From the NCBI GenBank assembly GCA_946885915.1, contig CAMPHF010000003.1, positions 124,001 through 188,000 of the forward strand: a stretch of 64,000 nt of DNA, read 5' to 3'. Of the stretch, positions 9,672-20,002 are shown piece after piece; position 1 is the stretch's first letter, and each line of letters starts with the position of its first letter. Below the pieces are notes generated by a model, which saw only the letters and a list, made by a program, of their open reading frames with translations, was not told the origin of the DNA and did not search any database. This DNA is from an uncultured Idiomarina sp. (lineage in GTDB: Bacteria > Pseudomonadota > Gammaproteobacteria > Enterobacterales > Alteromonadaceae). The translations under genes were made by a program, and so were the position numbers.

Positions 9672-10356
9672 AGCCAGCCTCAGTCACTAGCTGTCCCTGT
9701 TGTAGGTGCAAGCAACGCTGCAAGCGACCCGCCAACGCTTGGTCATGCGTGACTAGCATAAACGCCGTACCGAGCCGTTGATTTAACTCCAACATTAATT
9801 CGTAAACGGCGGCGGCTGTCGTGGCATCCAAATTACCGGTCGGTTCATCGGCGAGAATTAATTGCGGCTCAGTCACCAACGCCCGAGCAATTGCTACCCG
9901 TTGGCGTTCGCCACCACTCAATGCGGCAGGACGGTGATTGGCCCGCGCCGGTAAGCCGACTAAGTTTAATAAGTTGGCTGCGCGTTCACGCGCTTCAGTT
10001 TTGCGCATCCCGCCTATCAATAACGGCATCATTACGTTTTCTAGCGCATCGAATTCGGGCAATAAATGATGAAACTGGTACACAAAGCCAAGTTGCTGAT
10101 TACGCCAATCGGCGCGTTGATCCTGTGACCACTGATAGATGTCTTGCTGGTTAAAATACACGTTACCGTGACTCGGCTTATCAAGCCCACCAAGTAAGTG
10201 CAACAGGGTACTTTTACCCGATCCTGAACTACCGACTATGGCCAGCATTTCCTTCGCATTGATGGTGATATCAACGTGATTCAACACGGTTAACTCGCGA
10301 TCTCCATCACGATAAGTTTTGGTCAGTTGCTGACACGACATCAACGATTTAGTCAT
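9664..10356 (-). CDS. lolD: Lipoprotein-releasing ABC transporter ATPase LolD
   Basis: Cytoplasmic ATPase driving lipoprotein release from the inner membrane. Walker [11 protein letters not shown] is at residues 41-50, signature LSGGERQR at 147-154 and Walker B LILADEP at 166-172. I place the start at the ATG at 10354-10356, preceded by GAGG nine bases upstream, giving 230 residues; an upstream in-frame ATG would add 13 residues inside lolC. It overlaps lolC by 8 bases and lolE by 8 bases, so the three subunits are tightly coupled. Confidence 0.96.
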   Translation of the reverse strand: MTKSLMSCQQLTKTYRDGDRELTVLNHVDITINAKEMLAIVGSSGSGKSTLLHLLGGLDKPSHGNVYFNQQDIYQWSQDQRADWRNQQLGFVYQFHHLLPEFDALENVMMPLLIGGMRKTEARERAANLLNLVGLPARANHRPAALSGGERQRVAIARALVTEPQLILADEPTGNLDATTAAAVYELMLELNQRLGTAFMLVTHDQALAGRLQRCLHLQQGQLVTEAGYA

Positions 10357-11608
10357 AACGTAAAGCCTCAGCAGGTGAAGTTTTCGCTGCCGCATAGGCA
10401 GGATAAAGGGCCGCTAACAAAGCCACTGAACAGGCGCACAACACGATGAAACCCAATTGGCTTGGGATCAATAATACCGGCAACCCCTGTCCACTGATTT
10501 GGCTGAGATTTATGCCCACAGCAGCCACAATCTCATTTAAATTAAAAGCCACCAGTAAGCCTAATAACACCCCATAAACACTGCCCATGATTCCGTTATA
10601 AGCACCTTGTAACAAAAACACTTGATGCACGAGCGCGGGCCGAGCGCCTAAGGTTTGTAAAATCGCGATATCCTGACGTTTATCCTGAATCATTAACAGC
10701 AAGCCAGAGATAATATTGAAGCCGGCCACAAAAATGATCAGGGTGAGCATTAACCACATCATGCGTTTTTCCATCGCCACCGCGGCGAATAATTGGCCGT
10801 AGCGACTGCGCCAATCTGCCACAGCTAGCTCATTACCCAACTGCTGCTGTAGCGGTAATCGTAATTCTGGGGCTAAGAATGGTTCAGCCAATTGCAAGCG
10901 TAGCCCGCTCACAGCACCACTGTCGAATCTCAAAAGGCGTGCGAGATCGTCGCCATGCATAAAAGCTAATTGACTATCGACCTCGGACTGCATGGCGAAA
11001 ATGCCAGATATTGTGACTTGGCGCTGGCTCGGCAATAAGCCCAACGGCGTGTAAATACCACCCGCGGCCATCACCACTCGAACTTTATCACCAACCAACA
11101 AGTTGTGTTTTAACGCGAACGCTTGACCAATAATGAGGTGATAGCTACCTGAGCGCAGCTGATTAATCTCACCGCGGATCATATGGCTAGCTAAATCTGT
11201 CAATAAATCGGACTCGACGGCATTCTCCCCTGCTGATGTTGCCGGGAAAAGACCTTCTAGGGCCAAGGGTTGAATCGCACCCGGCACTTGCACCAACCCA
11301 AGATTGCGTACATAAGGTTGCGGCGTTAAACGTTCATCAAAAGCACTAATGGTTGAGGCGACATCTTGCCAAGCTTGCATCCCTCGCGGAGCATCCACGG
11401 CAGTTACCGTTAAATGGGGAATAACACCTAAAATGCGTTGTTTCAATTCTCGCTCAAAACCATTCATCACCGCGGTCACGACAATGAGTGCGGCCACGCC
11501 TAGGGTGATCCCCAGCAGTGCGAAACGATTAATGAACGAGGTGAAACTACGTCCCTGGCGTTGGCGACTGTAACGTAGTGCGATAAAACGGGCGGCAGGC
11601 CTTAACAT
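10349..11608 (-). CDS. lolC: Lipoprotein-releasing ABC transporter permease LolC
   Basis: First gene of lolCDE. The 419-residue permease has one helix near residues 25-48, a large periplasmic domain that in the family receives LolA, and three helices from about 275 on ('MMWLMLTLIIFVAGFNIISG', then two more). It pairs with LolE in the membrane and is energised by LolD. The PilZ-like gene is read away from it on the other strand, so promoters for both must lie in the 98-base gap 11609-11706. Confidence 0.94.
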   Translation of the reverse strand: MLRPAARFIALRYSRQRQGRSFTSFINRFALLGITLGVAALIVVTAVMNGFERELKQRILGVIPHLTVTAVDAPRGMQAWQDVASTISAFDERLTPQPYVRNLGLVQVPGAIQPLALEGLFPATSAGENAVESDLLTDLASHMIRGEINQLRSGSYHLIIGQAFALKHNLLVGDKVRVVMAAGGIYTPLGLLPSQRQVTISGIFAMQSEVDSQLAFMHGDDLARLLRFDSGAVSGLRLQLAEPFLAPELRLPLQQQLGNELAVADWRSRYGQLFAAVAMEKRMMWLMLTLIIFVAGFNIISGLLLMIQDKRQDIAILQTLGARPALVHQVFLLQGAYNGIMGSVYGVLLGLLVAFNLNEIVAAVGINLSQISGQGLPVLLIPSQLGFIVLCACSVALLAALYPAYAAAKTSPAEALRYD

Positions 11609-11706
11609 GAAACGACAAGTTTCCTTACTTAGAGTTGCTTATTGAGCGATTGCAAGCATAATGACCTGAACGATTGATAGCAACCTTGGCGCTACGGGGA
11701 CTGACC

Positions 11707-12351
11707 ATGAGTCATAACATCGAACAAGCATTATTAGACGACTATGCCGCCTATTTTTCGGTGCAGCAAGATTTTTCTCTGAACGTAGTGCCCGTCAATC
11801 AGTTACCCGATGCTACTCAATTTGAAACCGCGATTCCCGAGTTGTTTCGCATGGCGAGCGACATGTTAGTCGTCGATCAACAAGCGCTCCGAGATTTAAA
11901 CATGGGTGAGCGTAGTGCCAAATTAATTGCAAGTGTGCTGCAGCAACAAGCGCAACGCATTAGTATGCTGTCGACTTATTTATTGCGCCAGGAAGACGAC
12001 CCAGCGCATCGCTGCGAAGGACTCACCTATAGTGGCGGCGGCTGCAGTTTTACCAACACTAAAGCCGCGTTGCAGCTGGCCCAAGGTGATTGGGTACAAG
12101 TGAAGTTATTCCTGCCCGAGGACCTCGCTGCGGTCTGCGCTTGGGGTCAAATTATAGCGCTTGATTCGGCCACAACCGCTCCGACGGATGAACCAAACCC
12201 CGCGCAAATAACGTATACTGTCGCCTTTAATCGAATTCGTGAAGCAGACCGTGAGCTGTTGGTCAAAGCGAGTTTGCAAACGCAAACCAAACAGCTGCGC
12301 GCACGCTCCATGGCACGCCAACAAGCGCAAGAGAATAACGAACCCGAATGA
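11707..12351 (+). CDS. PilZ-like domain protein upstream of mfd
   Basis: A soluble 214-residue protein. The middle (about residues 105-180) has a PilZ-type beta-barrel pattern, with 'TYSGGGCSF' in the place of the family's (D/N)hSxxG motif, and a hydrophobic/basic strand pattern after it. PilZ domains bind cyclic di-GMP, but the usual RxxxR arginine pair is not clear here, so binding is uncertain. The start is the ATG at 11707, six bases after GGGGA; an upstream TTG would add 11 residues. It overlaps mfd by ATGA, a linkage seen in related genomes. Confidence 0.7.
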   Translation: MSHNIEQALLDDYAAYFSVQQDFSLNVVPVNQLPDATQFETAIPELFRMASDMLVVDQQALRDLNMGERSAKLIASVLQQQAQRISMLSTYLLRQEDDPAHRCEGLTYSGGGCSFTNTKAALQLAQGDWVQVKLFLPEDLAAVCAWGQIIALDSATTAPTDEPNPAQITYTVAFNRIREADRELLVKASLQTQTKQLRARSMARQQAQENNEPE

Positions 12352-15300
12352 AACCAGCTGTCGTACTGCAACCCCCAATTTCTGCACAAGCAAACAAAGA
12401 CATTACCTGGCAAGGCCTTCACGGTAGCAGCCCTGCACTGGCACTAGCTCAAGCCATCAAGCAGCATCCTGCGATGGTACTCATTGTGACGCCAGACGCG
12501 CCGCAAGCGCATCGCCTTGAGTACGAGATTCGCTACTTTTGTCCGGAGTTTGCCGCTGACATTATGGTGTTTCCGGATTGGGAAACACTGCCATACGATA
12601 ACTTTTCACCTCATCAGGATATTATTTCTGAGCGCTTAAATGTATTGGCGAAGCTGCCCAATACTAAGCGTGGTGCGCTCATTGTGTCGTTAAATACTTT
12701 GCTGCACAAAATTGCACCGGTTGATTATGTGCAGGCGCACAGTCTTGCATTGCAAGCTGGGCAAGCACTTGATATCCACGCGCTGCGAGGTCAGCTTGAG
12801 CGCGCCGGTTACCGAGCGGTGAATCAAGTGATGGAACATGGTGAGTTTTGCGCGCGCGGCTCGCTGCTAGACGTATTCCCAATGGGGTCACTTGAACCCT
12901 ATCGTATTGATTTCTTTGATACCGATATTGATAGCATTCGACCATTTGATCCCGAGTCACAGCTCTCTGCCGCCCCAATTGCGGCGGTCGAATTGTTGCC
13001 GGCACACGAGTTCCCGACCCATCAAGCGGCGATTGACCAATTTCGTGCTCGATATCGTGATTATTTTGGTGCCAGCAATGCACGCGAATCCGTGTATCAG
13101 CAAGTCAGCCAAGGCGAATTTCCCGGTGGCATTGAGTATTATCTACCGTTGTTTTTTAGCCAAACCGCGAATTTATTTGATTACCTGCCCGCCGAAACCT
13201 TACTCGTTACTTTTGGCGATCTACAAGGCAGCCTTGAAAGTCTTTGGCATGATATTCAATACCGTTATGAGCAACGGCGTTATGATCAACAACGCCCGTT
13301 GCTGCCGCCAACCGAACTGTTTTTAGCTGCCGATGAGGTACACGGCCGCTTTAAAGCCTACCCCCGGATTCGAGCCTTGGTGCCAGAGACGGCCGCACAA
13401 CCCGGAAAGCAAGTTTTTGCGACCCAACCTATTGCAGATATCGCGGCGGAACATCAGCACAAACAGCCGTTCGAAAAGCTGCAGCGACGGTTGCATGAGG
13501 CACAACAAGCCGGTTACCGGGTATTGTTCAGTGTCGAAAGCGCGGGACGACGTGAAAGTTTACTCGAAATTCTGCGAAAATTAAGCATTATCCCGCCTGA
13601 ATTTGATAATTTCGCTGAATTTAACTCGGCTGACGCAGCTTTTGGGATCACCATTAGTCCTATCGTCAACTCATTTGAGTTAAGCGCTGAATCAGCGCAG
13701 CCCGGACTACTATTCATCACCGAAACCGAACTCTTTGGTCACCGAATTAGTCAACGCCGGCGGCGTGAACAGAAATCGCCGCTCAGCACTGACGCCATGG
13801 TTCGCAACTTAGCCGAGCTTAAAATTGGTCAACCTGTGGTGCATTTAGAGCATGGCGTTGGTCGCTATCAGGGGCTACAAACGCTCTCAGCCGGTGGTAT
13901 CGAAACCGAATTTGTGACCATCGAATATGCCAATAACAGTAAGCTATATGTACCCGTCGCCGCACTACATGTGCTAAGCCGTTATAGTGGTGGCGAGGAG
14001 AGCGCCGCGCCGTTACACAAGCTCGGCAGCGACCAGTGGGAAAAAGCTCGCAAACGTGCGGCCGAAAAAGTAACGGATGTTGCTGCTGAACTTTTAGATA
14101 TTTACGCCCAACGGGAAGCCAAACCTGGTCATCCATTTCAGTTGGATGACATTGAATATGAACGCTTTGCCGGCAGTTTCCCGTTTGAAGAAACCGTGGA
14201 CCAACAGCAAGCTATTACCGCTGTACTGCAAGATATGCAGGCTCCACGCGCTATGGACCGGCTGGTTTGCGGTGATGTTGGCTTTGGTAAAACCGAGGTT
14301 GCAATGCGGGCCGCCTTCGTAGCGGTAAATGACAACAAACAAGTTGCCGTGTTGGTGCCAACCACCCTACTCGCCCAACAACATTACGAAAACTTCAAAG
14401 ACCGCTTTGCCGATTGGCCGATCCGGGTCGAGGTGTTATCGCGCTTTAAAACCGCAAAACAAACCCAAGCCGCGCTCGCCGATATAGCAGCCGGCAAGGT
14501 TGACCTTGTGATCGGCACTCACAAGCTGTTACAAGATTCTATTAAGTTCCAGGATTTAGGCTTATTGATTGTTGACGAAGAACATCGCTTCGGGGTCCGC
14601 CAAAAAGAGGCCATTAAACGCTTGCGCGCCGACGTCGATATTCTCACGCTCACCGCCACTCCCATTCCACGTACTTTGAACATGGCCATGAACGGGGTGC
14701 GGGATTTGTCGATTATTGCTACTCCACCTGCCAAGCGTCTGGCCGTTAAAACCTTTGTTCGAGAATATGACGCACCCACAGTCCGCGAAGCCATTTTGCG
14801 GGAAATTCTGCGCGGTGGGCAGGTGTACTTTTTACACAATAATGTGGATACCATTGATAAAACCGCTCGCGATCTAGCCGAACTAGTACCCGAGGCTCGC
14901 GTCACGGTTGCCCATGGCCAGATGCGTGAACGCGAGCTGGAACGCATCATGTCAGATTTTTACCACCAACGCTTTAATGTACTGGTGTGTACAACCATTG
15001 TTGAAACCGGGATCGATATTCCCAGTGCCAACACCATTATTATGGATCGGGCCGACCATTTAGGCTTAGCTCAAATGCACCAATTACGCGGCCGCGTGGG
15101 GCGTTCACACCATCAAGCATACGCGTACCTGCTTACCCCGCATCCTAAGCGGATGACCAAAGATGCGCTCAAACGGCTTGAGGCCATTTCTCAGCTTGAG
15201 GATTTAGGCGCTGGCTTTATGCTCGCCACCCATGACTTAGAAATTCGGGGCGCGGGCGAACTGCTCGGCGATGACCAAAGTGGTCAAATTGAAAGTGTCG

Positions 15301-15842
15301 GCTTTACGTTATACATGGACATGCTGGAACAAGCGGTAAAATCCCTGCAAGAGGGCAAACAACCCGCGCTCGATCAGTTGTTGCGGCAACACACTGAGAT
15401 TGATTTGCGCATTCCAGCATTGATCCCAGAAACCTACATCGCCGATGTGAATTTGCGGCTGAGCTTGTACAAACGTATCGCCAGTGCAACCGACACTGCG
15501 AGCCTAGACGAACTGCAAGTTGAACTTATCGACCGCTTTGGGTTATTGCCGCCAGAATTGAAAAACCTGATCCAGCAAACCGCGTTGCGTAATCGCGCTG
15601 CCGCTTTGGGTATTGCTAAAATTGATGGCAGCGCTCAGGGTGTTAACTTTGAATTTAAACCCGAAACGCGGGTGCAACCGGCCGCATTGATTACACTGTT
15701 ACAAGCAGATCCACAAACTTATCGGCTTGATGGTTCTGCAAAACTTCGCGTAAATAAAGCGTTAGAAGATACTCAAACTCGGATAAAACTGGTAGAGTCC
15801 GTGTTACAGCAATTAAGCCCTGACGCAGCGGCTGCAAGCTAA
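12348..15842 (+). CDS. mfd: Transcription-repair coupling factor
   Basis: Large ATP-dependent translocase that removes stalled RNA polymerase from DNA lesions and recruits UvrA. Its 1,164 residues match the family. In order: UvrB-like N-terminal domains (about 1-350), the RNA polymerase-interacting domain (about 470-550), the RecG-like helicase core with Walker A GDVGFGKTE at 642-650 and DEEH at 743-746, 'TATPIPRTL' in the next helicase motif, the translocation motif region around 880-950, and the C-terminal regulatory domain. Its start overlaps the PilZ-like gene by four bases. Confidence 0.98.
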   Translation: MKPAVVLQPPISAQANKDITWQGLHGSSPALALAQAIKQHPAMVLIVTPDAPQAHRLEYEIRYFCPEFAADIMVFPDWETLPYDNFSPHQDIISERLNVLAKLPNTKRGALIVSLNTLLHKIAPVDYVQAHSLALQAGQALDIHALRGQLERAGYRAVNQVMEHGEFCARGSLLDVFPMGSLEPYRIDFFDTDIDSIRPFDPESQLSAAPIAAVELLPAHEFPTHQAAIDQFRARYRDYFGASNARESVYQQVSQGEFPGGIEYYLPLFFSQTANLFDYLPAETLLVTFGDLQGSLESLWHDIQYRYEQRRYDQQRPLLPPTELFLAADEVHGRFKAYPRIRALVPETAAQPGKQVFATQPIADIAAEHQHKQPFEKLQRRLHEAQQAGYRVLFSVESAGRRESLLEILRKLSIIPPEFDNFAEFNSADAAFGITISPIVNSFELSAESAQPGLLFITETELFGHRISQRRRREQKSPLSTDAMVRNLAELKIGQPVVHLEHGVGRYQGLQTLSAGGIETEFVTIEYANNSKLYVPVAALHVLSRYSGGEESAAPLHKLGSDQWEKARKRAAEKVTDVAAELLDIYAQREAKPGHPFQLDDIEYERFAGSFPFEETVDQQQAITAVLQDMQAPRAMDRLVCGDVGFGKTEVAMRAAFVAVNDNKQVAVLVPTTLLAQQHYENFKDRFADWPIRVEVLSRFKTAKQTQAALADIAAGKVDLVIGTHKLLQDSIKFQDLGLLIVDEEHRFGVRQKEAIKRLRADVDILTLTATPIPRTLNMAMNGVRDLSIIATPPAKRLAVKTFVREYDAPTVREAILREILRGGQVYFLHNNVDTIDKTARDLAELVPEARVTVAHGQMRERELERIMSDFYHQRFNVLVCTTIVETGIDIPSANTIIMDRADHLGLAQMHQLRGRVGRSHHQAYAYLLTPHPKRMTKDALKRLEAISQLEDLGAGFMLATHDLEIRGAGELLGDDQSGQIESVGFTLYMDMLEQAVKSLQEGKQPALDQLLRQHTEIDLRIPALIPETYIADVNLRLSLYKRIASATDTASLDELQVELIDRFGLLPPELKNLIQQTALRNRAAALGIAKIDGSAQGVNFEFKPETRVQPAALITLLQADPQTYRLDGSAKLRVNKALEDTQTRIKLVESVLQQLSPDAAAAS

Positions 15843-15884
15843 ATAATGATGTTCAACACCAGCAGCTAACGGGAGACGGTAGCG

Positions 15885-17039
15885 TTGATTTTTGCGAACA
15901 CAACAGCCCCCCAATTCCTAGTCATGCCAAGTTGGCACCTAGCCCGACGCTACGCTGCTGGTTTGCTTGCCTTGCTCTGCTTCGCCCTACCGAGCGCACA
16001 TAGCATCGCACAACCACGGGTTGACCGCGATCAGTGGCGCTGGTTTGAAATCGAAGTATTAGTGTTTAAACATACCCGCGCGAGTGAATTAACGGAGCGC
16101 TTTCCACTGCCAGTGGCGCCGCTTGATTTACGCGGCACACAGGATCTGTTAACGCCCTACTACGTGCCCTCAAGATGGCATTGGTTGGTAAATCTACCCA
16201 CTTGTTCAGCATCCAACTCGGTCACCGAATTTTGGTGTGCAAGCAATGCCGAGCAAGCGCTGTTCCCCGTGCCGCAGCTGTGGCCAATGCCTAATCCACT
16301 GGCCAGCATTGAGCGCACGGGTGTGGTCATAAACGGCGCTGGCGGTAATATCGAACAAGCAGCGGCAGCGTTTCTGATGCCAGCCAGTAATCACTTATTT
16401 ACTGAACTTCGCCAAGAACTGAGTCAACGGGCGATTGGTCAGCCTTTATTACATGTGAGTTACCGGCAACCCGTATTTAACCGCGGCGATAACTATCGAG
16501 TGCGGTTATTCGGAGGTCACAATTTCAGTGCTGAATACGACTTTTTTGGCTTCCTGTTGACCCCTAATGTAGCGCCAATCACGCCATTACAAAGTGCCGC
16601 AGAAACGCCTGATCAACTCTCGCGTATTCAACAATTACTTGCTTTGGTAGACCAAGGCGAATTGAGTTTTCAGATCGGTAATGATGCGCAACAGCAGTTA
16701 TTGCCATTACGCCCCTCTCGCAACTACCCGGGCTTACCAGAGCAGGTATTTGAGCTTGATGGGCTGATGCATATTTATCTGGTCGGTAATTATTTACATA
16801 TTGAACCTCAGCTTATCTTGCGCGAACAAACAACCGCCCGCGAAGCCACGCCGACCATGGCCGCACAAGCTGACTACGCGCTCTCGCAACAAGAGCGCGT
16901 GCGCGCTAAGCCATTTTTACGGGCTTATGAATTTACTCAAGTTAGACGAGTGATCAGTCATGAAACGCACTACTTTGACCATCCTAAGCTTGGAGTCGTG
17001 GTGCAAATCCGGCGCACCGATTTATCGGCTCGGCGTTAG
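15885..17039 (+). CDS. CsiV-like periplasmic protein
   Basis: A 384-residue exported protein. A hydrophobic segment at about residues 22-42 ending in 'AHSIAQP' looks like a signal peptide. The opening of the mature part, 'WRWFEIEVLVFKH', and the closing 'RVISHETHYFDHPKLGVVVQI' are the conserved ends of the CsiV family, a peptidoglycan-binding cell-shape factor described in Vibrio and often encoded next to mfd. The start is taken as TTG at 15885 because GGGAG lies nine bases before it; an ATG at 15924 has no ribosome-binding site. Confidence 0.78.
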   Translation: MIFANTTAPQFLVMPSWHLARRYAAGLLALLCFALPSAHSIAQPRVDRDQWRWFEIEVLVFKHTRASELTERFPLPVAPLDLRGTQDLLTPYYVPSRWHWLVNLPTCSASNSVTEFWCASNAEQALFPVPQLWPMPNPLASIERTGVVINGAGGNIEQAAAAFLMPASNHLFTELRQELSQRAIGQPLLHVSYRQPVFNRGDNYRVRLFGGHNFSAEYDFFGFLLTPNVAPITPLQSAAETPDQLSRIQQLLALVDQGELSFQIGNDAQQQLLPLRPSRNYPGLPEQVFELDGLMHIYLVGNYLHIEPQLILREQTTAREATPTMAAQADYALSQQERVRAKPFLRAYEFTQVRRVISHETHYFDHPKLGVVVQIRRTDLSARR

Positions 17040-17063
17040 TGCACTCCAAGAAGTAGAACGAGT

Positions 17064-17564
17064 ATGAATATGGAGAAATACGAAGAACTGTTACTGGCGC
17101 TGCGCAAAATCATTCGGGCCACCGATCTCTACTCCAAGCAGTTAAATAAAGATGCCGGCTTAACCGCGCCACAATTACTGATCTTGCGAGAGATTGCGGC
17201 CAATCAACAAGTTACAGCTAGCCTCGTGGCGCAAAACATTACCTTAAGTCCAGCGACCGTCAGTAACGTGATTGACCGCTTAGAGCATCGCCAGCTTATT
17301 CATCGTACGCGCAGCGCAACGGATAAACGCCGGGTAGAACTCAGCCTCACAAGTGCTGGCGCACGTTTGCTCGCTGCCTCACCACGCCCGTTACAAGATC
17401 ATTTTATTGATAAATTTTGCGATTTAGCGGATTGGGAGCAATCGCTATTGCTCTCTTCCGTGCAACGTATTGCCCAAATGATGAATGCTGAACGCATTGA
17501 TCCCATTGGTTTATTGGAACGCGGTAGCGCGTTTGAACCAAAGTCATCAGCCGAGGAGAAGTAA
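17064..17564 (+). CDS. MarR family transcriptional regulator
   Basis: A 166-residue DNA-binding protein of the MarR family. The winged helix-turn-helix covers about residues 30-110, with 'LSPATVSNVIDRLEHRQLI' as the recognition region and 'RSATDKRRVELSLTSAG' as the wing. Such proteins usually repress nearby or own genes until a ligand binds. It lies 24 bases after the CsiV-like gene and its stop directly abuts the start of the nuclease gene. The target and the ligand cannot be read from the sequence. Confidence 0.9.
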   Translation: MNMEKYEELLLALRKIIRATDLYSKQLNKDAGLTAPQLLILREIAANQQVTASLVAQNITLSPATVSNVIDRLEHRQLIHRTRSATDKRRVELSLTSAGARLLAASPRPLQDHFIDKFCDLADWEQSLLLSSVQRIAQMMNAERIDPIGLLERGSAFEPKSSAEEK

Positions 17565-19427
17565 ATGATTCAGGTGTCAAATCAGTCACAGCGGCTTCAA
17601 GGTTGGTTGCAGCAGTCATTAAAGTTTAGTCTCATCGGCGTGGCGGTGAGTTTGCTTAGCGCCTGTCAAGACTCCGAGTCGATGCCTGCTATCGGTGATT
17701 GTGATGCCGGTGCAATAACCCCAATTGCCGCCATACAAGGCACAGGTGCCACCAGCCCACTATTGGGTGACGAAGTGACCATTGCGGCTATCGTTAGTAA
17801 AAATCTCAGTCGTGAAGACCAACATCAAGCAGTTTATGTGCAAAGTTTGGCAACAGCTGTCGATAACGACCCCAACACCTCAGAAGGGTTGGTGGTAAAA
17901 GTGAGCGAGGCTTATCCAGAGCTAGTTGCCGGTGATGTGGTGATTGCCCGTGGTGAAATTCAAGAAATACAAGAGGTTACCTCGCTAGTACTTGCACAGC
18001 CATTACAAGTTTGCGCGGCACAAGAAGCGCCAGTGCCTACCCCGTTGACTTTGCCAGTGGCGAATGTAGGTGAGTTTGAAGCCTACGAGGGCATGCTAGT
18101 TAGCTTTAAACAACCTCTAGTTGTAAATGGCCATTATCAACTCCAGCGCTTTGGCGAATTTGATGTTGCGGCCGAGCGATTGTACACGCCAACGCAGTTG
18201 ACGCATGAACGCGCCGAAATAGCGCTACTGTTGAACCTTTATGCGCGCCAACGCTTGGTGATTGATGATAACAGTCAGTTACAAAACCCCGCTGCCATTC
18301 CCTTTCCGGCGCCGCAATTGACCGCAGATATGCCGTTGCGAAGTGGTCATGAAATTATCAATCTGCAAGGTGTATTGCTTGAACGCGACGGCAACTATCG
18401 CATTCAACCGCAGTTGCCACTGACTATTCTACATGCGAACCCGCGCCCCAACATGCCGCCGGCACCTGCTGCTGAGGCCATCCGCGTCGCCAGCTTTAAT
18501 GTGCTCAACTACTTTAATGGCAACGGCCAAGGTGGGGATTTCCCAACCCCAAGGGGGGCCGAGACGCTCGCTGAATTTAAACGCCAAGAAGCCAAAATTA
18601 TAGCGGCAATCGCAGCGCTGCAAGCACACATTGTTGGCATTATGGAAATAGAAAACGATGGTTATGGCGAAGCTGCTGCTATTCAGACGCTAACCCAAGC
18701 GCTACGTGCACAAACAGGTGCCGACTGGCGGTTTATTACCGCGCCTAACGGGCAGCGCTTAGGCACTGACCAAATTACCAATGGCATTCTTTATCGGGCA
18801 GATATTGTAACCCCACAAGGCGCTGCACAAGTATTGCGCGACGGCCCGTTCCAATGGGGCAGCCGTCCAGTATTGGCGCAGGCGTTCAACCGCCTTAATA
18901 CTTCTGCCACTCAACCATTGTGGGTTGCGGTGAACCACTTTAAATCCAAAGGTAGCTGCCCAAAAGACGCCGCCGATCCTAATGCGAATCAAGCTGATGG
19001 CCAAGCATGCTGGAATCAGTTACGGACAGAATCAGCCCTAGCGCTGAGCGATTGGCTAACAACGCTGACCGCAAACGCAGCTAACAGTGCCCAGGTTGTG
19101 CTTGGTGATTTTAATGCCTATGCCCAAGAAGACCCCATGCGCACACTAGCTCAAGCCGGCTATATAAACCTCGCTGAAAAGTTTGAACCCAAAGGCTATA
19201 GCTATGTATATGATGCCCAAGCTGGAAGCCTCGATCATGTTCTGGTGAACCAAGCATTGGCGGATAAAGTACAGCAATTGGCACATTGGCATATTAATGC
19301 TGACGAACCGCGCGCGCTCGAATATGGTACTGCTTACAAATCAGAACTGCAGCAGCAACAATGGTATGCCGCCGACCCTTATCGCGCCTCTGATCATGAT
19401 CCGGTGTATATTGATATTCGCTGGTAG
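17565..19427 (+). CDS. ExeM/NucH-type extracellular DNase, putative lipoprotein
   Basis: A 620-residue exported endonuclease of the ExeM/NucH family, expected to degrade extracellular DNA for nutrients or biofilm turnover. The signal ends in LLSAC with Cys34 as lipid-anchor site. Residues about 45-300 hold an OB-fold-like region; the endonuclease/exonuclease/phosphatase domain begins at 'RVASFNVLNY' and keeps the catalytic set 'MEIEND', 'VNHFKSK', 'LGDFNAY', 'SLDHVLV' and 'ASDHDPVY'. GAGGAGA lies eight bases before the ATG. A lipoprotein signal is unusual, since many relatives have ordinary signal peptides. A terminator follows. Confidence 0.92.
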   Translation: MIQVSNQSQRLQGWLQQSLKFSLIGVAVSLLSACQDSESMPAIGDCDAGAITPIAAIQGTGATSPLLGDEVTIAAIVSKNLSREDQHQAVYVQSLATAVDNDPNTSEGLVVKVSEAYPELVAGDVVIARGEIQEIQEVTSLVLAQPLQVCAAQEAPVPTPLTLPVANVGEFEAYEGMLVSFKQPLVVNGHYQLQRFGEFDVAAERLYTPTQLTHERAEIALLLNLYARQRLVIDDNSQLQNPAAIPFPAPQLTADMPLRSGHEIINLQGVLLERDGNYRIQPQLPLTILHANPRPNMPPAPAAEAIRVASFNVLNYFNGNGQGGDFPTPRGAETLAEFKRQEAKIIAAIAALQAHIVGIMEIENDGYGEAAAIQTLTQALRAQTGADWRFITAPNGQRLGTDQITNGILYRADIVTPQGAAQVLRDGPFQWGSRPVLAQAFNRLNTSATQPLWVAVNHFKSKGSCPKDAADPNANQADGQACWNQLRTESALALSDWLTTLTANAANSAQVVLGDFNAYAQEDPMRTLAQAGYINLAEKFEPKGYSYVYDAQAGSLDHVLVNQALADKVQQLAHWHINADEPRALEYGTAYKSELQQQQWYAADPYRASDHDPVYIDIRW

Positions 19428-19471
19428 CCAATAACGTGCGGAAGCTTGTTCAATAGGCTCGCTCCGCCACT

Positions 19472-19499
19472 AAAACGCCGGCAAATAAGCCGGCGTTTT
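19472..19499. terminator. Bidirectional intrinsic terminator between nuclease and hsp20 genes
   Basis: A perfect 11-bp stem (AAAACGCCGGC / GCCGGCGTTTT) closes a 6-base loop. A-run and T-run flank it, so it serves both the plus-strand nuclease gene and the minus-strand heat-shock gene. Confidence 0.88.
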
Positions 19500-19525
19500 G
19501 CATTTAACTAAGCGGTTGCTTGGCG

Positions 19526-20002
19526 TTATGCCACCTTAGTATCGCTTTTGGTCAAGCGCTCTAGAAATGATTTCGGTGACGAGCCAATCTCAATTTTCTT
19601 CGGTTTCATGGCATCCGGCACGACTTTTTCTAAGCCAATAGTCAGTAGCCCATTTTTCAGTGCAGCACCTGTCACTTCAACGTGATCCGCTAGATTAAAT
19701 TTCCGCTCGAAACCACGGAATGCGATGCCTTTGTGTAGGTATTCACGCTGCTCATTGTCTTCAGCCTTTTTACCCTGCACTTTTAACACACCGCTTTCAA
19801 CTTCAATTTCAAGCTCATTGTCGTCAAACCCAGCGACGGCAAGGGTGATGGCGTAGCGATTCTCGCCCACCACTTCAATATTGTATGGGGGGTAGCCTCC
19901 GGCGCTGTTGTTGTCTGAACGCATCGCCGAATCAAGTAAGCGAGCCATCCGATCAAAACCGATGCTACTACGATATAAAGGGGTTAAATCAATTGTGGCC
20001 AT
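19526..20002 (-). CDS. ibpA: Small heat-shock protein, IbpA/Hsp20 type
   Basis: Cytoplasmic holdase that binds unfolding proteins and aggregates under heat stress. The 158-residue protein has the alpha-crystallin domain at about residues 37-130, opening with 'YPPYNIEVVGENRYAI' and containing 'YLHKGIAFRGFERKF', as in IbpA. Typical IbpA is about 140 residues; the extra length is at the C-terminus, where the short hydrophobic I-x-I tail motif is not obvious apart from 'KKIEIG'. AAGGAG stands eight bases before the ATG. Upstream are a sigma-32-like promoter and a structured leader. Confidence 0.93.
   Translation of the reverse strand: MATIDLTPLYRSSIGFDRMARLLDSAMRSDNNSAGGYPPYNIEVVGENRYAITLAVAGFDDNELEIEVESGVLKVQGKKAEDNEQREYLHKGIAFRGFERKFNLADHVEVTGAALKNGLLTIGLEKVVPDAMKPKKIEIGSSPKSFLERLTKSDTKVA

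Noticed and set aside
12679..13083. A 134-codon minus-strand frame inside mfd
   Set aside because: It lies opposite a conserved mfd region, its product has no recognisable pattern and no ribosome-binding site precedes it.
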